From the NCBI RefSeq assembly GCF_039543825.1, contig NZ_BAABKM010000003.1, positions 248,001 to 312,000 of the forward strand: 64,000 nt of DNA, read 5' to 3'. The notes under the pieces were generated by a model. It was given only the letters and a program-made list of their open reading frames with translations, made no database searches and was not told where the DNA came from. The DNA is from Nocardioides conyzicola (GTDB lineage Bacteria > Actinomycetota > Actinomycetes > Propionibacteriales > Nocardioidaceae). The position numbers and the translations under genes were made by a program. Positions 33,824 to 41,613 of this stretch are shown here, one piece after another; the stretch's first letter is position 1; every line of letters starts with the position of its first letter.

Positions 33824-35067
33824 GGCCGTCGGTGGAAGCTGACCTCCCCGTTGGGGTGATGGGTCGTCTCGTACGTCGGGTCGTGGGCTCGGGCGTGGTG
33901 TCTGGGGCAGAGCAGGCCGCCGTTTGCGAGGTCCGTCGGGCCGTCGTCGGCCCAGCGGATCCAGTGGTGTCCGTGGCAGAGCCAGGGTGGCCAGTCGCAC
34001 CCTTCGGCGACGCAGCCGCCGTCCCTGATGCCCAGGGCGGTCAGCTGGGCCTTGGTGAAGAAGCGTCTGGCTCGGCCGACGTCGAGGACCTCGGACTTGC
34101 CGTTGAGCACGACGGGGAGGATGCGGGCGGTGCAGGCCAGCCGGCGGACCTGGCTCGGGCTGATCTTCTCGCCGGTGTCGAGGACACCGGCCTTCTGCAG
34201 CTTGCCGGTCAGCACGTCGAGGTCGATGTGGATGACGATGGTGGCGTCGGTGCCGCCGACCTTCGGGAGGTCCTTGGCGCTGATGCGTTCGATGAGCTCG
34301 GCGAAGGCGCGGCCCATCCGCTCGGGTCCGGGGCGTCGTTCGATCCCGGGTCCGTGGGTGGCGGCCTGGTGCTTGGGCGCGGCGATCGCCAGGAGCATCT
34401 TCTTGAGCATCGCCGCCTGGACGGTCGGGAGGGTGAACCTGGCGTGGGTCTTGCCGTGACCGTCGTCGGTCATCGTCAGCCGCATCGCCTGTGCTGCCTT
34501 GGCCTCCTCCTTCTCGAGGAGGTCGGCCTCGTGCTGGTCCGCCAGCTCCGGCGCCACCACTTCCAACAGGCGGCGGCCGAGGATCCGCAGGGTCTTCGCG
34601 TCGTGCTCCTGCGCGGCATCGACCAGGTGGCGCTCGGCGCGGATCGTGAGGTCAGGGTCGAGATCCTCGGGTAGCTCCTTCACCGCTCGAACGATGACCT
34701 GCGCCTGCTCGGGTCGGAGGTCGCCGGCGGCGAGGGCGTCGCGGACCAGGTCGTGGGTGTCGAGGTCGTAGCCGAGGTGCACCACCCCCGCAGCGGCGGA
34801 CCGGGTGAGCCGGGTCTGGTGCGCGAGCCAGGTGGCGGTGGAGGTGGCACCCTCGTCGGTGCCGACCTGGAGCTCGTCGGCGTGCCGCGCCACCCGCGCG
34901 CGGAGCTCGACGACCTGCGCCTCCAACTTCGTCAGCTCCACCAATGTGGACGCCGCGTCGGCAGACGTCATGGACCACACCGACGCGTCCACCACGGAGT
35001 CGGCAACACCGCGCATCCGCGCGGTCGCCGTGGCCACCTGGTGGTGGGGTGTGGTCATCGCTGTCAT
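33820..35067 (-). CDS. DUF222/HNH endonuclease family protein
   Basis: 415 residues. Residues about 20-300 are DUF222 (ELTKLEAQVVELRARVA, GYDLDTHDLVRDALAAGDL, QVIVRAVKELPEDLDP), and the C-terminus is an HNH nuclease domain with CDWPPWLCHGHHWIRWADDGPTD and GLLCPRHHARAHD. The family is multicopy in Nocardioides, Mycobacterium and relatives and has been viewed as a mobile or intein/13E12-like group; biological role unknown. The ATG at 35067 is one of several possible starts. A truncated copy lies at 28625-28900, and tandem repeats follow its 5' side at 35184. Confidence 0.85.
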   Translation of the reverse strand: MTAMTTPHHQVATATARMRGVADSVVDASVWSMTSADAASTLVELTKLEAQVVELRARVARHADELQVGTDEGATSTATWLAHQTRLTRSAAAGVVHLGYDLDTHDLVRDALAAGDLRPEQAQVIVRAVKELPEDLDPDLTIRAERHLVDAAQEHDAKTLRILGRRLLEVVAPELADQHEADLLEKEEAKAAQAMRLTMTDDGHGKTHARFTLPTVQAAMLKKMLLAIAAPKHQAATHGPGIERRPGPERMGRAFAELIERISAKDLPKVGGTDATIVIHIDLDVLTGKLQKAGVLDTGEKISPSQVRRLACTARILPVVLNGKSEVLDVGRARRFFTKAQLTALGIRDGGCVAEGCDWPPWLCHGHHWIRWADDGPTDLANGGLLCPRHHARAHDPTYETTHHPNGEVSFHRRP

Positions 35068-35183
35068 GGGACTAGCCAAGCACTGGACACCGACAGTCGG
35101 AGGCCCCAGAAGGCCTTATCCACAGGGTTCCAGGTCACGAAACGATCACGATCCCGGGCGAGGGAGGGCGGTCGGCTTTCCGG

Positions 35184-35524
35184 GGTTTCGAGACGGGCCT
35201 AGCGGCCCTCCTCAACCACCGGTCCTTGCGACCAGAGGGCCGGGAGGCAACGCCAACCCGAGCGCGCCGTACCCGCGTAACTGCCATAGCGGCGGCCGAC
35301 CCCTGCGGACCCGCAGGCCACTGACAGCCGGTTGGTTTCGAGACGGGCCTGGCGGACCTCCTCAACCACCGGTGGGGACCACCGGAAAGCCGGGAGGCGA
35401 CGCCGACCCGAGCGCGCCTTACCCGCGTAACTGCCTATCGGCGACCAACCCGGACGGACCCGCAGGCCACCGACAGTCGGAGGGTGGTTTCGAGCCAGGC
35501 CCGACGGCCCCCCTCAACCACCGG
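35184..35524 (+). repeat. Tandem 150-bp repeats with TTTCGAG...CTCAACCACC caps
   Basis: Three caps of about 39 bases (35184-35222, 35334-35372, 35486-35524) share TTTCGAG, a variable GC core and CCTCAACCACCGG or close variants. They are spaced 150 and 152 bases apart. The stretches between the first two pairs are also similar (GCGCGCC, ACCCGCGTAACTGCC, GGACCCGCAGGCCAC). This is a tandem array of about two and a quarter units in the non-coding gap upstream of the HNH gene. The third cap runs into the end of the DUF6328 gene. No gene is seen in 35068-35513. Confidence 0.75.
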
Positions 35525-36005
35525 AGCCGGAGCCTTCCTCCACCGCCGCGATCCGCCGCAGCGACCTCGGCAGCACGACGAGCAACAGCAGGAGGACGAT
35601 CGCCATCGCGCCGCCGGCGACGCACGCCCAGGCGCGGTCCACGACGACGTCGACGATGAAGGTGACCATCCCAGTCACGAGCAGCGCGATGGCCGCGAGG
35701 GCGCACGACGCCAACCGGTGGCCGGCGACGAGGATCCGGCTCTTGACGTGCTGGCCCGAGAGACGGCGGTGCACCGCGACCGGTGCGAGCACCAACGCCG
35801 TGGTGAGGGCGGCGAGGAGCACCAGGCCGAGGTAGAGCCCCTCCTGGAACCGGTCCAGGTCCGAGAAGCTGTCCTGGAAGGGCAGCGTCAGCAGGAACCC
35901 GGCGGTGAGCTGCGCGCCGGTCTGGACGACGCGCAGCTCCTGGAGCAGGTCGTCGAACTTCCGGTCGACGCGCTCCTCGTCGGTCTCGTCGCGGCCGTGG
36001 CGCAT
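35514..36005 (-). CDS. DUF6328 four-helix membrane protein
   Basis: 163 residues with a charged N-terminus (ETDEERVDRKFDDLLQELRVVQTGAQ) and four membrane helices, the first spanning LTAGFLLTLPFQ and the later ones GLVLLAALTTALVLAP, CALAAIALLVTGMVTF and GAMAIVLLLLLVVLP. The pattern QTGxQxLxGFLLxLPF is diagnostic of DUF6328. Function unknown. It follows the alcohol dehydrogenase gene by 19 bases and is probably co-transcribed from the SigB-type promoter at 37238. Its 3' end reaches into the repeat array. Confidence 0.82.
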   Translation of the reverse strand: MRHGRDETDEERVDRKFDDLLQELRVVQTGAQLTAGFLLTLPFQDSFSDLDRFQEGLYLGLVLLAALTTALVLAPVAVHRRLSGQHVKSRILVAGHRLASCALAAIALLVTGMVTFIVDVVVDRAWACVAGGAMAIVLLLLLVVLPRSLRRIAAVEEGSGSGG

Positions 36006-36024
36006 GCGACCTCCCGCTGGTGGC

Positions 36025-37206
36025 TCAGGGCTGGAAGACGACCTTAATGGTGCCGTCGGTCTTCTTCTGGAACTGCTCGTACGCCGCAGGTGCCTCGCTC
36101 AGCGACAGCCGGTGGGTGGCGAACTGCTCGACGCCCAACGGGTCCGAGTCGTCGGTGAGCAACGGCATGATGTCGTCGACCCACTTCTTGACGTTGGCCT
36201 GGCCCATCCGCACCTGCAGCTGCTTGTCGAACATCGTCAGCATCGGCATCGGGTCGGCCTGCCCGCCGTACACGCCGATGATCGACAACGTGCCGCCGCG
36301 GCGGACGGCGTCGATCGAGGCGTAGAGAGCGGCCAGCCGGTCGACGCCGAGCTTCTGCATCATCGGCTGGGCGAGCTTCTTGGGCAGGAACCCGACGAGC
36401 GTCTGCACGGCTGCCGCCGTGGGCGACCCGTGCGCCTCCATGCCGACCGCGTCGATGACCGAGTCGGCGCCCCGGCCGCCGGTGAGCTCGCGTACGGCGT
36501 CGCCGATGTCATCGACGGCGTTGAGGTCGATGACCTCGGCGCCGCGGCCGGCCACCCGGGCCAGGCGTTCGGGCACCAGGTCGACGCCGATCACCCGGTA
36601 GCCGAGGTGCATCCCGACGCGCGCCGCCATGTCACCGATGGGTCCGAGGCCCATCACCAGCAGCGTCCCGCCGTCGGGCACGGCGGCGTACTGCACCGCC
36701 TGCCAGGCGGTGGGCAGCACGTCGGACAGGAAGAGGAACCGGTCGTCGCTGGGACCCTTCGGCACCTTGATCGGCATGAAGTCGGCGTACGGCACGCGGA
36801 GGTACTCGGCCTGGCCACCGGGGATCTGGCCGTAGAGCTTGCTGTAGCCGAAGAAGCCCGCGCCCGTCCCGTACTCGTGGTTCTGCGTGGTCTCGCACTG
36901 GCTGTAGAGCTGCTGGTCGCACATCCAGCAGTGCCCGCACGACACGTTGAACGGGAGCACCACCCGGTCGCCGACCTTGAGGTCGCCGACGGTCGAGCCG
37001 ACCTCCTCGACGATGCCCATCGGCTCGTGGCCGACGATGTCGCCCGGGGTCATGAACGGGGTGAGGGTCTCGTAGAGGTGGAGATCCGAGCCGCAGAGAC
37101 CGGTCGACGTGATCTTGATGATCGCGTCCGTCGGCTCCTCGATCACCGGGTCCGGCACCTCCTCGACTCGGATGTCGCGACGTCCCTGCCAGGTCACTGC
37201 CTTCAC
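36025..37206 (-). CDS. Zinc-dependent alcohol/formaldehyde dehydrogenase-like protein
   Basis: 393 residues. GLCGSDLHLYE (catalytic Cys), GHEPMGIVEEVG and the structural zinc cysteines in CGHCWMCDQQLYSQC define the MDR fold; GLGPIGDMAA is the NAD-binding loop, followed by VIGVDLVPERL. Length and motifs match glutathione-independent formaldehyde dehydrogenase-like proteins. It oxidises alcohols or aldehydes with NAD. GTG at 37206 has TGGAGG 5 bases upstream. It is 60 bases downstream of the sigma gene and has its own GGGTAC promoter. Confidence 0.88.
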   Translation of the reverse strand: MKAVTWQGRRDIRVEEVPDPVIEEPTDAIIKITSTGLCGSDLHLYETLTPFMTPGDIVGHEPMGIVEEVGSTVGDLKVGDRVVLPFNVSCGHCWMCDQQLYSQCETTQNHEYGTGAGFFGYSKLYGQIPGGQAEYLRVPYADFMPIKVPKGPSDDRFLFLSDVLPTAWQAVQYAAVPDGGTLLVMGLGPIGDMAARVGMHLGYRVIGVDLVPERLARVAGRGAEVIDLNAVDDIGDAVRELTGGRGADSVIDAVGMEAHGSPTAAAVQTLVGFLPKKLAQPMMQKLGVDRLAALYASIDAVRRGGTLSIIGVYGGQADPMPMLTMFDKQLQVRMGQANVKKWVDDIMPLLTDDSDPLGVEQFATHRLSLSEAPAAYEQFQKKTDGTIKVVFQP

Positions 37207-37237
37207 TGCTGCCTCCACTGATTGAGTTGTCCAAGCG

Positions 37238-37262
37238 GTACCCAGGCCCGCCGACCCCATCC
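37238..37262 (-). promoter_or_regulatory. SigB/SigF-type promoter of the alcohol dehydrogenase gene
   Basis: On the minus strand GGATG, 14 bases, GGGTAC (37238-37243). The start codon is 31 bases downstream with its own ribosome site. The promoter lies just after the sigma-factor stop. Confidence 0.5.
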
Positions 37263-37266
37263 GCGA

Positions 37267-38055
37267 TCAGGCGGCTTGGCTCGTCGCCAACTGCCGCAGA
37301 CGCTCCAGCACCCGCGCCAGCAACCGCGAGACCTGCATCTGGGTCACCCCCAGCTCGGCGCCGATCTCGGCCTGGGTCAGCCCCTCGACGTACCGCAGGT
37401 AGAGGATCAGCCGGTCTCGCGGCTTGAGCTGTCGGGTCAGCCGTCCCAGCAGGACCCGAGCCTCGGCGGCCTCGTACGCCGCGGCGGAGTCCGGCGAGAC
37501 CAGCCGATCCGACTCGACGTCCCCGCTCTCCAGCGGCTGGTCCAGGGACACGGGAGTGAAGCACCCCTGCGCCTGGAACGCAGACTCCACCACGCTCTGC
37601 TCGATGCCGAGCTCCGCGGCGAGCTCGGCCGGGGTGCGTTCGCGGCCGTCGTCGCGCCAGGCGGTCTGGTTGATCAGCTGCTGCGCCTCCTGCACGGCGC
37701 GCGTGGGCCGGACCATCCAGCCGTGGTCGCGGAAGTAGCGCTTGATCTCGCCCTGGATCGTCGGGACGGCGAACGTCAGGAAGTCGTCGGCCTGCGCGGG
37801 GTCGAAGCGGCGTGCTGCCCGCACCAGCGCGAGGCAGGCAACCTGGTCCAGGTCATCGGCGGCGACGCCGCGACCCCGGTAGCGACGGGCGATCGACGTG
37901 GCGACCGGGATGTTCTCGACGACCACCTCGTCGAGGAGACGCGCCCGCTCGACGGGATCGGCGCCCCGCGCCCGGGTCAGCAGCTCGTTCGTGTGGGAGC
38001 GACGCTCGTCCCGGGTCCGCTCGGGAGCGGCGGCCGCGGTGACCATGGCTGTCAT
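37267..38055 (-). CDS. SigB/SigF/SigG-family RNA polymerase sigma factor
   Basis: 262 residues. Region 2 includes NIPVATSIARRYRGRGVAADDLDQVA and FLTFAVPTIQGEIKRYFRDHGWMVRP (promoter melting and -10 recognition); region 3 spans about 120-170; region 4 has LTQAEIGAELGVTQMQVSRLL. The sequence type is that of group 3 SigF/SigB general-stress sigma factors, which read GnnTn-N14-16-GGGTAY promoters. Such promoters abound in this window. A near-match (GTTTT-N15-GGGGAC) stands 9 bases before its ATG, suggesting autoregulation. No anti-sigma RsbW-type kinase is adjacent, so control must come from elsewhere. Confidence 0.92.
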   Translation of the reverse strand: MTAMVTAAAAPERTRDERRSHTNELLTRARGADPVERARLLDEVVVENIPVATSIARRYRGRGVAADDLDQVACLALVRAARRFDPAQADDFLTFAVPTIQGEIKRYFRDHGWMVRPTRAVQEAQQLINQTAWRDDGRERTPAELAAELGIEQSVVESAFQAQGCFTPVSLDQPLESGDVESDRLVSPDSAAAYEAAEARVLLGRLTRQLKPRDRLILYLRYVEGLTQAEIGAELGVTQMQVSRLLARVLERLRQLATSQAA

Positions 38056-38064
38056 GACCGTCTC

Positions 38065-38090
38065 GTCCCCGACGGTGCCGAAGGTAAAAC
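38065..38090 (-). promoter_or_regulatory. Candidate autoregulatory promoter of the sigma gene
   Basis: On the minus strand GTTTT (38086-38090), 15 bases, GGGGAC (38065-38070), then 9 bases to the ATG at 38055. One mismatch to GGGTAC in the -10; -35 and spacing fit. Confidence 0.45.
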
Positions 38091-38121
38091 CGGCGGCAGT
38101 TCGCCCGGAAGGGTGATTTTC

Positions 38122-38772
38122 CTAGGAGAGGTACGACGCCCAGTCGGCCTCGAGGAGGTCGGCCGGCGACGCCGCCACCAGGACGGCCCCCGCCTCCGTG
38201 AGCTCGGCCTCGCTGAACCCTCCGGTCAGCAGTCCGATGCACGACATCCCGGCCCGGCGGGCCGCCTCGACGTCGTACGGCGTGTCCCCGACGAAGACCG
38301 CCCGGTCGACCTCACCGAGGCGGTCGAGGGTGACGCCGACGAGGTCCGGCTCGGGCTTGGAGTCCTCGACGTCCTCCGACGTGGTCAGCACCTCGACCCG
38401 GTCGCCGATGTCGAGCAGCTCGACCGCCTCGCCGGCGAACTGCGGGTCCCCGGACGACGCCAGTGCGACCCGGTAGCCGTCGACGGCGAGCTTGCGGACC
38501 AGGTCCGCCGCACCGGACAGAGCCCGGACCTCGGCGCGGATCTCGAGGTACTCCTCGCGCCAGGCGTCACGCAGGTCGTCCCCGTGCTCCGCCTCGGTCT
38601 CCTCCCCCGCGAGCTCGGCCACGAGCTTGTCGCCGCCCATGCCGATGGTGCGGTGGATCCGCCACAGCGGCGGCGGGTCGCCGAGCCGGGCGAACGCCCG
38701 GTGCCAGGCGAGCGCGTGGTGGTAGGTCGAGTCGACCAGGGTCCCGTCGATGTCGAACAGCACGGCGTCCAC
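38122..38772 (-). CDS. HAD-superfamily hydrolase (phosphoglycolate phosphatase-like)
   Basis: 216 residues: VLFDIDGTLVDSTYHHALAWHRAF carries the nucleophile DxDGT, VALASSGDP the motif II Ser, SKPEPD the motif III Lys and VFVGDTPYDVEAARRAGM the metal-binding motif IV. A helical cap lies at about 20-85. It dephosphorylates a small metabolite, possibly phosphoglycolate or a sugar phosphate. GTG at 38772 is one base after the stop of the LLM gene, so the two are co-transcribed and the HAD gene shares the LLM promoter. Confidence 0.85.
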   Translation of the reverse strand: MDAVLFDIDGTLVDSTYHHALAWHRAFARLGDPPPLWRIHRTIGMGGDKLVAELAGEETEAEHGDDLRDAWREEYLEIRAEVRALSGAADLVRKLAVDGYRVALASSGDPQFAGEAVELLDIGDRVEVLTTSEDVEDSKPEPDLVGVTLDRLGEVDRAVFVGDTPYDVEAARRAGMSCIGLLTGGFSEAELTEAGAVLVAASPADLLEADWASYLS

Positions 38773-38773
38773 G

Positions 38774-39763
38774 TCAGGCCGGTGCCGCGGCGCGCAGCTT
38801 GTCGAGCAGCGGCCCGGCCGCCTCGGCGAGGAAGCGGTCCTGGCCGTCGTCGCCGATCTGGACGACGGCGATGTCGGTGAACCCCGCCTCCCAGTAGGCG
38901 CTGACGGCCTCCACGACGGCATCCAGGTCGGGCCCGCACGGGATCGAGTCCGCGACGTCCTCGGGCCGGACGAACTGGGTCGCACCCGCGAAGCCCGCCG
39001 GCGTGGGCAGGTCGGCGTTGACCTGCCAGCCGCCACCGAACCAGCGGAACTGCTCGTGCGCCTTGGCCTTGGCGGTCTCCTCGTCCGGGTCCCAGCAGAT
39101 CGGGATCTGCCCGATGGCGCGAGCGCCGTCCCCGATCCGGGGCGCACCGTCGACGGCGTTCCAGTCCGAGATCAGGGACTCCTTGGGCTCGACGCCGACG
39201 AGGTGGTCGGCGAGCGGGGCGAAGACCCCGATGGCCCGCTCCCCCGCGACCGCGATCGCCAGGTCGACGCCCTCGTCCGGGACGTCCCAGATCCGGGCCG
39301 AGTCGACCTGGAAGAACTCGCCCCGGTGGTCGACGAGGTCTCCGGTGTGCAACGCGCGGATGATCTCGACCGCCTCGGCCAGCATGTCCTGACGGTCCTG
39401 GATCGCCGGCCACCCCTCACCGACGACGTGCTCGTTGAGGTTCTCACCGCTGCCCAGACCGAGAGTGAACCGACCCTCGGCCAGGATCTGCAGGGTCGCG
39501 GCCTTCTGGGCCACGACCGCCGGGTGGTAGCGCAGCGTCGGGCACGTCACGTACGTCATCAGCCCGACCCGCGAGGTGGCCTGGGCGACCGCGCCGAGGA
39601 CCGTCCAGGCGTACGGCGCGTGCCCCTGCTCGGTCAGCCACGGCGAGTAGTGGTCGCTCATCACCTCGAAGTCGAAGCCCGCGTGCTCCGCGGCCACGGC
39701 GTACCGGACGAGGTCGCGCGGTCCGCTCTGCTCGGTCATCAGGGTGTAGCCGAAGTTGGTCAT
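38774..39763 (-). CDS. F420-dependent LLM-class oxidoreductase (TIGR03557-type)
   Basis: 329 residues. GYTLMTEQSGPRDLVRYA, SDHYSPWLTEQGHAPYAW and GRFTLGLGSGENLNEHVVG are hallmarks of the TIGR03557 F420 family. It is a cytoplasmic TIM-barrel enzyme, paralogous to the protein at 31411. Substrate unknown; relatives act on glucose-6-phosphate or lipid-like substrates. The mRNA is probably nearly leaderless since GGGTAC stands 9 bases before the ATG. It heads a two-gene unit with the HAD hydrolase and follows poxB on the same strand. Confidence 0.88.
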   Translation of the reverse strand: MTNFGYTLMTEQSGPRDLVRYAVAAEHAGFDFEVMSDHYSPWLTEQGHAPYAWTVLGAVAQATSRVGLMTYVTCPTLRYHPAVVAQKAATLQILAEGRFTLGLGSGENLNEHVVGEGWPAIQDRQDMLAEAVEIIRALHTGDLVDHRGEFFQVDSARIWDVPDEGVDLAIAVAGERAIGVFAPLADHLVGVEPKESLISDWNAVDGAPRIGDGARAIGQIPICWDPDEETAKAKAHEQFRWFGGGWQVNADLPTPAGFAGATQFVRPEDVADSIPCGPDLDAVVEAVSAYWEAGFTDIAVVQIGDDGQDRFLAEAAGPLLDKLRAAAPA

Positions 39764-39772
39764 GCCAGCGCA

Positions 39773-39797
39773 GTACCCGCCCGTCCGCCTCTCACTC
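39773..39797 (-). promoter_or_regulatory. SigB/SigF-type promoter of the second LLM gene
   Basis: On the minus strand GAGTG, 14 bases, GGGTAC (39773-39778), then 9 bases to the ATG. It fits the 37-base gap after poxB. Confidence 0.55.
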
Positions 39798-39800
39798 CGA

Positions 39801-41525
39801 TCACTCCGACGACTCGAGGAACTCCTTGCTCTTGGCGATGGCGAAGCCCCAGCCCTGCTCGAGGGTGGGCTTCGGCGGGATCGCGACCTCGTCGGCGTTG
39901 GTCACGACGTCGAGGAGCACCGGGCCGTCGTACGCCAGCGCCTCGAGCACGGCGCCCTCGACGGCGTGCGGGTCCTCGACCCGGATGGCCTTGAGGCCGA
40001 TCGCCTCGGCGACGCGCGCGAGGTCGGGGTTGTCGAGCTTCGTGCCGTACGGCGAGAGCCCGACCTGCTCCATCTCGAGCTTCACCATGCCGAGGCTCCC
40101 GTTGTCGAAGACCACCAGCTTGACCGGCAGGTCGTGGGTGACGGCGGTGATCAGGTCGCCCAGGAGCATCGTCAGACCGCCGTCGCCGCAGAACGCCACC
40201 ACCTGCTGGTCGCGGTCGAGCGCCTGGGCGCCGAGGGCCTGCGGCATGGCGTTGGCCATCGAGCCGAGGTTGAAGGAGCCGAGCAGGCGCCGGGTGCCGC
40301 GCAGGTGCACGAAGCGGGCCAACCACGTGGTCGCCATCCCGGTGTCGGTGGTGAAGATCGCGTCGTCGGCGGCGAACCGGTCGACCGCCGCGGCCAGCAG
40401 CTCCGGGCGGATGCGGCGCTCGGGGTTGTCGACCTTGCGGCGCAGCAGCCCGACGGGCTTGCGCTCGTAGTCGGGGTCGGCCAGGTGCGCCTGCCGCTCC
40501 CGCCACGCCTCGTAGCTCGAGCGGGCCTTGTCCAGCAGACCCGTGTCCGCCTTCGCCTCGAGCAGCGGCAGCAGCGCGGTCAGGGTGAGCCGCGCGTCCC
40601 CGACGACGGGGTGGTCGACCGGGTGCCGGCGGCCCATGTGAGCCCCGGCGGAGTCGACCTGCACGACGACCTTCCCGTCCGGGTAGAACTCCTTGTACGG
40701 GAAGTCGGTGCCGACCATCAGCAGCAGGTCGCACCCGTCGAACGCGACGGCGCTGGCGTGGTTGCCCAGCAGGCCCGACTGGCCGACCTCGTAGGGGTTG
40801 TCCCGCTCCAACCCCTCCTTGCCCTTGAGGGTCAGCACCATCGGCGCCGACAGCCGCTCGGCCACGGCCAGCACGTCGGCCCGGGCCTCGCGCGCACCGG
40901 CCCCGACCAGCATCGTCACGTTGCCGGCCGCGTTGATCGCCTCGGCGGCGCGCGCCACGGACGACGGATCCGGGGGTACGGCGGGCAGGTCGGTGACGAA
41001 CCGCGGCACCGGGGTGTCCTTCGGCAGGTCCAGCCCGCCAACGTCACCCGGGAGGGTCAGCACCGCGACCCCGCGCTCCTGGAGCGCGGCGTTGCCGGCC
41101 CGCTCGATCAGCTGGGGCAGCTGGTCGGTGCTGGTGATGGTCGCCGTGAACACCGCCACGTCGGCGAAGAGCACGTCGTTGTCGACCTCCTGGAAGAAGT
41201 CGCTGCCGATCTCACCGCGCGGCACCTGGCCGCAGATCGCGAGCATGGGCACGCGCGACTTCTTCGCGTCGTACAGGCCGTTGAGGAGGTGGATGGAGCC
41301 AGGCCCGACCGTGCCCATGCAGACCCCGAGCCGGCCCGTGAGCTGCGCCTGGGCGCCGGCGGCGAAGGCACCGGCCTCCTCGTGCCGCACCGCCACCCAC
41401 TCCACCCGGTCGTGGTGGTGGATCGCGTCGGTCACGGGGTTGAGCGCGTCGCCGACGACGCCCCACACCTGGGTGACACCGTGCTCGGCAAGCGCCTCGA
41501 CCAGCAGCTCGGCAACGTTCGTCAT
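39801..41525 (-). CDS. poxB: Thiamine-diphosphate pyruvate oxidase/dehydrogenase (quinone)-like
   Basis: 574 residues, as expected for PoxB (about 570). The N-terminal PYR domain has the catalytic Glu in VRHEEAGAFAAGA. The central FAD/nucleotide domain has VGAGAREAR. The C-terminal PP domain has the ThDP/Mg motif CGDGGLTMLL ending in VVFDNGSLG. PoxB oxidises pyruvate to acetate and CO2 with electrons to quinones, usually in stationary phase or stress. AGGAG precedes the ATG. A GGGTAC hexamer 30 bases upstream supports sigma-B-type control, which parallels the stationary-phase control of E. coli poxB. Confidence 0.87.
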   Translation of the reverse strand: MTNVAELLVEALAEHGVTQVWGVVGDALNPVTDAIHHHDRVEWVAVRHEEAGAFAAGAQAQLTGRLGVCMGTVGPGSIHLLNGLYDAKKSRVPMLAICGQVPRGEIGSDFFQEVDNDVLFADVAVFTATITSTDQLPQLIERAGNAALQERGVAVLTLPGDVGGLDLPKDTPVPRFVTDLPAVPPDPSSVARAAEAINAAGNVTMLVGAGAREARADVLAVAERLSAPMVLTLKGKEGLERDNPYEVGQSGLLGNHASAVAFDGCDLLLMVGTDFPYKEFYPDGKVVVQVDSAGAHMGRRHPVDHPVVGDARLTLTALLPLLEAKADTGLLDKARSSYEAWRERQAHLADPDYERKPVGLLRRKVDNPERRIRPELLAAAVDRFAADDAIFTTDTGMATTWLARFVHLRGTRRLLGSFNLGSMANAMPQALGAQALDRDQQVVAFCGDGGLTMLLGDLITAVTHDLPVKLVVFDNGSLGMVKLEMEQVGLSPYGTKLDNPDLARVAEAIGLKAIRVEDPHAVEGAVLEALAYDGPVLLDVVTNADEVAIPPKPTLEQGWGFAIAKSKEFLESSE

Positions 41526-41555
41526 GGGACTCCTCAAGGCTCGGGGATGATTCCG

Positions 41556-41580
41556 GTACCCACATCCGCCGCGTCGCACC
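41556..41580 (-). promoter_or_regulatory. Possible SigB/SigF-type promoter of poxB
   Basis: On the minus strand GGGTAC (41556-41561) with GGTGC 14 bases upstream; the -35 is a poor match. The poxB start is 30 bases downstream with AGGAG. Confidence 0.35.
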
Positions 41581-41613
41581 GATCCGCCCGACTGCGCGTG
41601 TTCTCCTGTCGAG

